NCBI GenBank assembly: GCA_002338385.1
Contig: DDIE01000064.1
Coordinates: 1 to 6,048, forward strand
Direction: 5' to 3'
DNA length: 6,048 bases
From: Proteobacteria bacterium UBA1858
GTDB lineage: Bacteria > Pseudomonadota > Gammaproteobacteria > UBA4575
The notes beneath the pieces were generated by a model. The model had not been told where the DNA came from. It made no database searches and saw nothing but the letters and a program-made list of their open reading frames with translations. The translations under genes were made by a program, and so were the position numbers. Of this stretch, positions 1 to 4,576 are shown one piece after another; position 1 is the first letter of the stretch, and the number at the start of each line of letters is the position of its first letter.

Positions 1-1
1 A

Positions 2-268
2 GCGAAAATGGCACCCTACTGCATCGCCAAAAGCGCAGTGGTCACCCTGACCGGGAGCATGGCGGCCGAACATCAACAGGACGACATCAACATCAACTGC
101 ATCCTACCGGGCACCATCGACACCCCAACCAACCGTGCTGACATGCCAGATGCCGACTTTAGTACCTGGATCCCCTGCGAAGACCTCGCCAACACCATGC
201 TATTCCTGTGCTCACCCCTGGCACGCGCCATCAACGGCGCAGTGATCCCGGTGTATGGGAAGAGTTAG
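2..268 (+). CDS. Short-chain dehydrogenase/reductase (SDR), C-terminal part, 5' truncated by window edge
   Basis: This is the last 88 codons of an NAD(P)-dependent short-chain dehydrogenase/reductase; the frame is open to the left edge, so the ATG at 8 is internal. Directly visible are the SDR catalytic Tyr-x-x-x-Lys (YCIAK, codons starting at 17), the post-catalytic helix, and the usual LPGTIDTP segment after strand six, where a Pro-Gly and Thr-Pro pair normally shape the cofactor and substrate pocket. The end, GAVIPVYGKS, matches the family's usual final strand. The nucleotide-binding Gly-rich motif lies outside the window. The stretch DTPTNRADMPDADFSTWIP recalls, from memory, the same region of quinoid dihydropteridine reductase (DTPMNR..MP.ADFSSW.P), so this may be the DHPR-like branch of SDRs rather than a FabG. 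The substrate is unknown. GC is about 57% in a sampled line, very different from the next gene 21 nt downstream. Confidence 0.9.
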   Translation, partial: AKMAPYCIAKSAVVTLTGSMAAEHQQDDININCILPGTIDTPTNRADMPDADFSTWIPCEDLANTMLFLCSPLARAINGAVIPVYGKS

Positions 269-280
269 AAAGTAGAACAT

Positions 281-286
281 AGGTGA
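281..286 (+). promoter_or_regulatory. Shine-Dalgarno site for the coiled-coil membrane protein gene
   Basis: AGGTGA lies three bases before the ATG at 290 (six bases from the AGG core). This supports that ATG over the out-of-frame ATG at 295, which is followed at once by a stop codon. Confidence 0.55.
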
Positions 287-289
287 CTA

Positions 290-1633
290 ATGGAATGTAA
301 TTCAATCAAAGATTTGAGATCCATCCGAGATGAGATCAGAGATTCAATTAAATCTATTAAACCCAAGGAATACCCAGACATAAGATATGGTCAAGAAAAT
401 GAATACGAAGCCAAATCTATTAAAGTTGGAATAGAGGGAATATTAAGTGACATAACTGCATTAACTAAATCACCTAACAGATGTATTCAGAAAACTACTT
501 TTGATGAGAGAATACTTCTAAATGATCGTCTAAACAATATTCATACTTATATCGAAAGTAAAGATCTAGAAAATTTAGCAAACTCTATAAATGAAATAAA
601 ACCTATACTAAGAAATACTGGCGTCCGTTACTGGGATGAGAGATTAGAGGTTTTTGATGAGGCAACTACTGCACAACAAAAAAAAGCTTCAGAATTATCG
701 GAAAATATCGAGAGCTTTGATGAAACGCTAAAAAAGGCAGCAACCATATTAGAAGCTATTAGCGTAATAAAAGAAGATGCAAAAAAAGAACAAACCAATA
801 TTTCAGAACTTCATCAAGAGCTAATAGCACTTACAACGGAAACAAATAATCTTAGGAAAGAGATTCAAGATGGAATAGAACAAGACACTAATAATTCATC
901 AAAAATAAAAGATATACTAAATGAGAGCAAAACCCATTCTGAAGTAATAAACACTTTTTCAGAAAAAATAGCCCAACGAGAAATTCAATTAGAAGGCCAA
1001 AAGACAGAGACTGAAGAATATTCAAAGAAATTATTAGCTTTTGAAAAGAAACATGAAAATTACTTGGAACAAGCTGAAAACTTGATCACAGAAGCAGAGA
1101 ATTCCCTTCAACTATCAGCTACTGAGGGAATTAGCAGTGCATTTAATAGGCAATATGAGGAAGCTAAGACTACTGGGCGCTTCATTTGGATCACAGGGGC
1201 AGCGATATTTGTTCTCATAGCAATCATAATCAGCTTAGATATATTCGGGTTTGTGAATATTTCCGAGCTTCTAGGCATCAAAGATACAGACGTCAAGGCT
1301 AATAACATCAATGGTATTCTCGCAAGATTCTTACTGATACCAATACCTCTTACAGTGGCATGGTTTTGTGCAATGCAATATGTAAAACAAAAAAATATCA
1401 TCGAAGATTATGCTTACAAAAGCGTACTAGCAAAATCACTCGTAGGTTTTTCTAATCAATTAGCCACTGATACAAACAAAGGTGAAGATTATGCTTATTT
1501 CATTCAAAGTGTTTTTAAAGAATTACATAAAGACCCATTAAGAAAACATCATAAAGAGTTTTATGAAAGTAAAGCTTCCGAGAAAATTTCTAACAGACTA
1601 ACTGAAGTGACTCAGAATAAAAGTGATAATTAA
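290..1633 (+). CDS. AT-rich orphan: coiled-coil protein with two transmembrane helices, function unknown
   Basis: I do not recognise a named family in this 447-residue protein. Residues 1-120 are a mixed, mostly helical N-terminal region with a conserved-looking GVRYWDERLEVFDE stretch near 111-124. Residues about 125-295 are rich in Glu, Lys, Gln, Asn and heptad-spaced Leu/Ile and should form a long coiled coil. Two hydrophobic helices follow, about 298-321 and 344-365, joined by a roughly 22-residue polar loop. Basic residues flank the outer ends of both helices, so by the positive-inside rule both termini should be cytoplasmic. The tail (366-447) begins with IIEDYAYKSVLAKSLVGF, a juxtamembrane pattern I associate only loosely, from memory, with other bacterial coiled-coil membrane proteins. 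There is no signal peptide, Walker motif or nuclease motif. The gene is far more AT-rich than both neighbours, which suggests horizontal acquisition. A role in phage defence or stress sensing is speculation. Its TAA stop lies inside the terminal repeat of the adjacent palindrome. Confidence 0.85.
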   Translation: MECNSIKDLRSIRDEIRDSIKSIKPKEYPDIRYGQENEYEAKSIKVGIEGILSDITALTKSPNRCIQKTTFDERILLNDRLNNIHTYIESKDLENLANSINEIKPILRNTGVRYWDERLEVFDEATTAQQKKASELSENIESFDETLKKAATILEAISVIKEDAKKEQTNISELHQELIALTTETNNLRKEIQDGIEQDTNNSSKIKDILNESKTHSEVINTFSEKIAQREIQLEGQKTETEEYSKKLLAFEKKHENYLEQAENLITEAENSLQLSATEGISSAFNRQYEEAKTTGRFIWITGAAIFVLIAIIISLDIFGFVNISELLGIKDTDVKANNINGILARFLLIPIPLTVAWFCAMQYVKQKNIIEDYAYKSVLAKSLVGFSNQLATDTNKGEDYAYFIQSVFKELHKDPLRKHHKEFYESKASEKISNRLTEVTQNKSDN

Positions 1634-1751
1634 ACCGTTTTCGAGGCAGGCGCGGCTAGGCGAAAAGTCGCGAGCAAACGGAGCTTACATATAGTAAGTG
1701 AGTATTGGGAGCGGCTTTTTAACACCGCCGCGGCCACGCAGATAGGTTTAA
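1630..1751. repeat. 122-bp imperfect palindromic intergenic repeat carrying both flanking stop codons
   Basis: The ends are a perfect 7-bp inverted repeat, TTAAACC (1630-1636) and GGTTTAA (1745-1751). Further inside, CGCGGC (1651-1656) pairs with GCCGCG (1727-1732). AAAAGTCGC (1663-1671) pairs with GCGGCTTTT (1711-1719) with one G-U wobble. CTTAC (1684-1688) pairs with GTAAG (1694-1698) around an ATATA loop. Taken together the whole unit can fold as one long interrupted hairpin. The TAA stop of the plus-strand gene (1631-1633) and that of the minus-strand gene (1750-1748) sit at identical positions in the two terminal repeats. This architecture is typical of dispersed palindromic repeats such as MITEs and REP/ERIC-like elements. 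A bidirectional terminator role is plausible, given the convergent genes and the T-run at 1716-1720. That it is repeated elsewhere in the genome is inference. Confidence 0.7.
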
Positions 1752-2356
1752 AGCTGGTTCCAACGCCTCTTACGTCGCCCTACCAAAACCATCCCCACCA
1801 CCATGCCCGCAAAAAACACTCCCGCGCCAGTGATTAACCACTCGCGATCCTTGTAGGGCGTGCGCAGCGCTTCGGTCTCTTGTAGCAATACCTGATAGCG
1901 CTGTTGTTGCTGTTGGAGTTCTGTCTTAAGTGCCTGGTTGCGCTTTTCCAAGGTCAGCGGTTTTTGCGCAAGCATTTCTAGTCGATCGATTTCCTGCTGT
2001 AGGTCATTTTTTTCTCTCGCGAGCAAGGCATCAAAGTTATTCTGCAATAACTCCAGGTCTGCCTGTAATTTAACTGCCCGTTCGCGTCCGGCTGGTTGAT
2101 CGATTAAGTAACGGGTCAGTACCCAGCCCTCTTTACCCGAGGCCGTACGGACACGGCTGTACTCATAGTTTGATTCCAGCACAGTTACTTGTGTACCGCT
2201 TTTTAACTGGCGCAGAATTTCATGTTGCACTGATTGGCCAGTACGCAGCATGATTTCAAATTGGTCGGTCACATATTTTGTCTCTGCCAGTACGCTATGC
2301 GCACAGGCGCATAGCGTGAGTATCAAGGCAGGTAATATGCGTGACCGCTGTTGCAC
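1748..2356 (-). CDS. YgiM-like SH3-domain, coiled-coil, C-terminally anchored envelope protein (TIGR04211-type)
   Basis: This 202-residue protein has the full layout of the YgiM/TIGR04211 family. A Sec signal peptide ends at about A24 (cleavage after SVLA). A bacterial SH3 domain covers about 26-85, with the LRTG turn near 37-40 and the closing GWV at 77-79. A coiled coil spans about 92-165, including a five-Gln run at 148-152. A single transmembrane helix lies at about 173-193 and is followed by the basic tail RRKRRW. The length is close to the roughly 206 residues of E. coli YgiM. After processing, the SH3 domain and coiled coil should lie in the periplasm, anchored in the inner membrane at the C terminus. 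SH3b domains often bind peptidoglycan, but the function of this family is not established. The start is GTG at 2356; an in-frame stop at 2365-2363 rules out a longer protein. It is 11 nt downstream of the TraB/GumN gene and probably cotranscribed with it. Confidence 0.9.
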   Translation of the reverse strand: MQQRSRILPALILTLCACAHSVLAETKYVTDQFEIMLRTGQSVQHEILRQLKSGTQVTVLESNYEYSRVRTASGKEGWVLTRYLIDQPAGRERAVKLQADLELLQNNFDALLAREKNDLQQEIDRLEMLAQKPLTLEKRNQALKTELQQQQQRYQVLLQETEALRTPYKDREWLITGAGVFFAGMVVGMVLVGRRKRRWNQL

Positions 2357-2365
2357 GTGAATTTA

Positions 2366-2369
2366 CCTT
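2366..2369 (-). promoter_or_regulatory. Shine-Dalgarno overlapping the upstream stop codon (translational coupling)
   Basis: On the minus strand AAGG (2369-2366) starts within the TAA stop (2370-2368) of the TraB/GumN gene and stands 9 nt before the GTG start of the SH3-protein gene. The geometry favours coupling, in which ribosomes finishing the first gene initiate the second, and it decides the GTG start. Confidence 0.55.
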
Positions 2370-3285
2370 AGAGCTCTACGCGCGTGAGGGTGTAGCCGTC
2401 TTTCTCGACCAGTGCCAACACACCTTTGTCGCCAAACAAGTGGACTGCACCGACGGCAATAAAGGTATTGCCTAAGCGCATTGGCTTGCGCATGTAGTGT
2501 GCCATCACGATATTCCTGATCTCAATCACATGGCGCAGATAAATATCCCGCCACTGTTCGTTCTCTTTTGCTGAAGGAATGAAACGCGTACTGATGCTAT
2601 GCATCGCCGCAAGATCCTGCTCCAGATAAGCGTCTAACATATCATCAATAATGCCACGCATATCGTCATAGCTGGCGACCGTGAATTTTAATAGCGCAAC
2701 CTGTGCCTCGATGGGCATTTCCTGCAACGTCACAATGAATTCTTCGATAGACTCGACCTGAAATAATTCTTTTCTTTGATCGCCTGCGCGTTCCAGTAAG
2801 GCATAATCAAGAATCACATCATTACTTTCTGCACGCACCGCAAAGCTTCGCATCGCCGCCCATGGACGCAGTGTTTTGACTAGGTCTGGCTTCATGCCTA
2901 AGACATCAACAAGCACTCCCTCGATCTTCTGATAGGTTTCTTTGCCGACATAGTTCTCCAAAGAATCACCACGCTCTAGCACCATATCGTGCTTAATCAA
3001 CTGACCGCCCTGGTACGGATTCCAGTAGTGATCGCTGGGGAATGCTTCCATAGCGAAACTATCCGCTTCATCCAATACCATGGACACTTTCTGGTGTAAG
3101 TCATTAATGCGGGCATCATTCATGTGTAAGGTGCCAAAGATGTGCCCGACAAATTGACCCTCTTTTTCTATCTTCCAGAACAAGCCCTCTTGGTATTGTT
3201 CTTCTGCCAACACGGCTGTGCTGATGCTCGCCAGCAGCACAAGCATGCTGACCAGTGATGTTATGTAGTTAAATCGTATTTTCAT
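2368..3285 (-). CDS. TraB/GumN family exported protein
   Basis: This is a 305-residue member of the TraB/PrgY/GumN family (Pfam TraB, PF01963). A Sec signal peptide (basic MKIRFN, hydrophobic core to about 22, cleavage after VLA at 27) exports it to the periplasm. The family opening is clear: GLFWKIEKEG (34-43) and then GHIFGTLHMND (47-57). Two Gly-x-x-His motifs, GTLH (51-54) and GAVH (279-282), and the Glu in AMEAF (E80) match the residues proposed as metal ligands or active site in the TraB/Tiki superfamily. The ending, with G285 and the DGYTLTRVEL tail, is also typical. A metal-dependent protease activity is proposed from Tiki relatives and is unproven for bacterial members. I chose ATG 3285 over the upstream in-frame GTG at 3312 because it places the signal peptide at the N terminus and has GGGGA about 7 nt upstream. 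It is the first gene of a pair with the SH3 protein, which suggests a shared envelope role. Confidence 0.9.
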   Translation of the reverse strand: MKIRFNYITSLVSMLVLLASISTAVLAEEQYQEGLFWKIEKEGQFVGHIFGTLHMNDARINDLHQKVSMVLDEADSFAMEAFPSDHYWNPYQGGQLIKHDMVLERGDSLENYVGKETYQKIEGVLVDVLGMKPDLVKTLRPWAAMRSFAVRAESNDVILDYALLERAGDQRKELFQVESIEEFIVTLQEMPIEAQVALLKFTVASYDDMRGIIDDMLDAYLEQDLAAMHSISTRFIPSAKENEQWRDIYLRHVIEIRNIVMAHYMRKPMRLGNTFIAVGAVHLFGDKGVLALVEKDGYTLTRVEL

Positions 3286-3303
3286 TTGTATTCCCCAGTA
3301 ATC

Positions 3304-3322
3304 GTCAGCCACGTGTTAGCCA
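3304..3322 (-). promoter_or_regulatory. Tandem TGGCTRAC direct repeat upstream of the TraB/GumN gene, possible operator
   Basis: On the minus strand TGGCTAAC (3322-3315) and TGGCTGAC (3311-3304) are 7/8 identical and offset by 11 bp, about one helical turn. They lie 19-37 nt before the ATG at 3285, in the only short space available for a promoter after the preceding terminator. I see no convincing -10/-35 pair. A regulator-binding role is a guess. Confidence 0.2.
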
Positions 3323-3344
3323 GTGATAGTGTATGACGATGATT

Positions 3345-3379
3345 AAAAAAAAGCCGCTTCAGTGACCTGAAGCAGCTTT
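3345..3379 (-). terminator. Intrinsic terminator of the molybdopterin oxidoreductase operon
   Basis: On the minus strand a 12-position stem has the inner arms GCTTCAG/CTGAAGC (3356-3362 with 3367-3373), one C/A mismatch, and the outer arms AAAGC/GCTTT (3350-3354 with 3375-3379). The loop is a four-base TGAC complement (3363-3366). Eight consecutive T residues follow in the transcript sense (plus-strand A-run 3345-3352). This is a textbook Rho-independent terminator for transcripts coming from the right, and it separates the redox operon from the TraB/GumN pair. Confidence 0.9.
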
Positions 3380-3395
3380 AATTTGGTGCGATTGC

Positions 3396-3452
3396 TTATG
3401 TGGATTGGACATATTCAATCGCGCGTAACAGAGCGTAATGACCCATCATCAT
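3396..3452 (-). CDS. Possible 18-codon small ORF at the end of the redox operon
   Basis: Starting 5 nt after the stop of the reductase gene, in another frame, is ATG-ATG-ATG followed by 15 more sense codons and TAA, reading MMMGHYALLRAIEYVQST. AAGGAAG (3470-3464), inside the reductase's last codons, could serve as Shine-Dalgarno with about 11 nt spacing to the first ATG. The reading frame ends 11-12 nt before the terminator stem, so it would lie wholly within the operon transcript. The peptide is helix-prone, with no transmembrane segment and no recognised family. An ORF this short can easily arise by chance, so this is only a candidate. Confidence 0.2.
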   Translation of the reverse strand: MMMGHYALLRAIEYVQST

Positions 3453-3457
3453 AGGTA

Positions 3458-4576
3458 TTAGAACTTCCTTAATGTGGTCGGCACTTTGTCGTAGTTCGGA
3501 TTGATCGCTTTGTGTGGGCATGCTTCAACACACGCGTAACAGCGGATACATTCTTTCTCATCAATATACAATGCGTTGTAATACAAGCCTGAGCTATGCG
3601 CAGGCTTAACTCGTTCAAACTCAGTTATGCCGTCATCATCACGCTTGAAGTTGGTCGCTTCGACAATGCAGTTCTCGGTCGCTTTAACCATTAAACATTC
3701 ATCACATAGCACACACATTTGATTATCAATCACAGGTGCAGGCGAACGCATATCTTCGAATTTATCATAGTAGATATCATCCAGAGACAGCCCTGCGTCT
3801 TGCAGCGCCTGAATACCATGATCGATCATTGGCGGTGGACCACAGAAAAACGCTTTCAGATTATCTGCATTGACTATGCCGGTATCCAGATAGGCCTCTT
3901 TCATATGCTGGGTAACAAAGCCACGTGGGCCTGTCCAAGCACTGCCTTCGGGCTCTTCTGAGAGGACCGGGATATACTCAAACTTAGCCCCTGCAGGCCA
4001 GTTATCTTTGAGCGCTTGTATTTCATCATGCAAATACAAATCTTTTTCTGTGCGCGCGCCGTAAAAGAAGTAACAGTCACGCACGATGCCTTTCGCCTGT
4101 ACTTCTTGGGCCAGTGCATTGACCGCACTCATGCCACTGCCACCGGCAATGCATACCATTGGCTTGGCAGACTCGTCCAAGCCAAATTTACCCATCGGTC
4201 CAGATAGTTTTACCTGCTCGCCTTCGCGATTTTTCTCAGCCAACCAAGCTGACAACTCACCACCGGGTACCAAGCGTATGAAGAAAGTGTATTCGTTTGG
4301 ATTTTCTCTCTCAGGTGCTTGGGCAAACGAGTATGAACGCGGTTTTTGAATGCCGTCGACTTTAATTGTGCCGTACTGTCCAGCACGTGCACATAACTTG
4401 TGAGAACCCTCTGGGCAGGTAACGACGACGCGATAGGTGTCATCCGTTAGGTTTTCAAATTTGGTGATCACACCCTCATTAGATTGCACACGCAGGGTCT
4501 GAATGTCTGGATTAGGCTCCGGCAGAGTGCGAATACGAAAATCAAATGGGTCGTTAAATGTGTCTAGCTTAGCCAT
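3458..4576 (-). CDS. FAD/NAD(P)-binding reductase with C-terminal eight-cysteine (2x 4Fe-4S) ferredoxin module
   Basis: This 372-residue electron-transfer protein probably links NAD(P)(H) to the molybdenum enzyme encoded upstream. Residues about 28-130 form a ferredoxin-reductase-type FAD-binding barrel with the flavin motif RSYS (80-83) and GGELSAWL (105-112). Residues about 138-272 form the NAD(P)-binding domain, with IAGGSGMSAV (143-152) and the characteristic CGPPPMI (245-251). The C-terminal region carries two cysteine sets. The first is C288, C291, C294 and C303 (C-x2-C-x2-C-x8-C, atypical and without the usual Pro). The second is C343, C346, C349 and C353-Pro, a classic 4Fe-4S motif. 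There is no plant-type 2Fe-2S motif. No signal peptide is present, so it should be cytoplasmic. Its ATG overlaps the preceding stop as TAATG, which indicates an operon and likely complex formation. The physiological direction of electron flow cannot be told from the sequence. Confidence 0.88.
   Translation of the reverse strand: MAKLDTFNDPFDFRIRTLPEPNPDIQTLRVQSNEGVITKFENLTDDTYRVVVTCPEGSHKLCARAGQYGTIKVDGIQKPRSYSFAQAPERENPNEYTFFIRLVPGGELSAWLAEKNREGEQVKLSGPMGKFGLDESAKPMVCIAGGSGMSAVNALAQEVQAKGIVRDCYFFYGARTEKDLYLHDEIQALKDNWPAGAKFEYIPVLSEEPEGSAWTGPRGFVTQHMKEAYLDTGIVNADNLKAFFCGPPPMIDHGIQALQDAGLSLDDIYYDKFEDMRSPAPVIDNQMCVLCDECLMVKATENCIVEATNFKRDDDGITEFERVKPAHSSGLYYNALYIDEKECIRCYACVEACPHKAINPNYDKVPTTLRKF

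Noticed and set aside
1108..1401. Minus-strand open frame opposite the membrane-anchor region of the coiled-coil gene
   Set aside because: It is antisense to the two transmembrane helices, which explains its hydrophobic composition. It has no Shine-Dalgarno or family resemblance.
1630..1751. Integron attC site or CRISPR-like repeat
   Set aside because: There is a single unit with no spacers, and the arms lack the attC core GTTRRRY/RYYYAAC arrangement. The TTAAACC ends and long interrupted stem fit a palindromic intergenic repeat better.
2300..2311. Cysteines in the SH3 protein's signal peptide as a lipobox
   Set aside because: The residues before the Cys (Leu-Thr-Leu) do not fit a lipobox, whereas SVLA followed by Glu is a good signal peptidase I site.
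3286..3312. GTG start at 3312 extending the TraB/GumN protein by nine residues
   Set aside because: It would put an acidic stretch before the signal peptide. The ATG at 3285 gives a normal basic n-region and has a usable Shine-Dalgarno.
3719..4443. Several open frames of 60-90 codons overlapping the flavin reductase on both strands
   Set aside because: All lie within a well-supported coding sequence, have no family signature and no start signals, and are explained as shadows.
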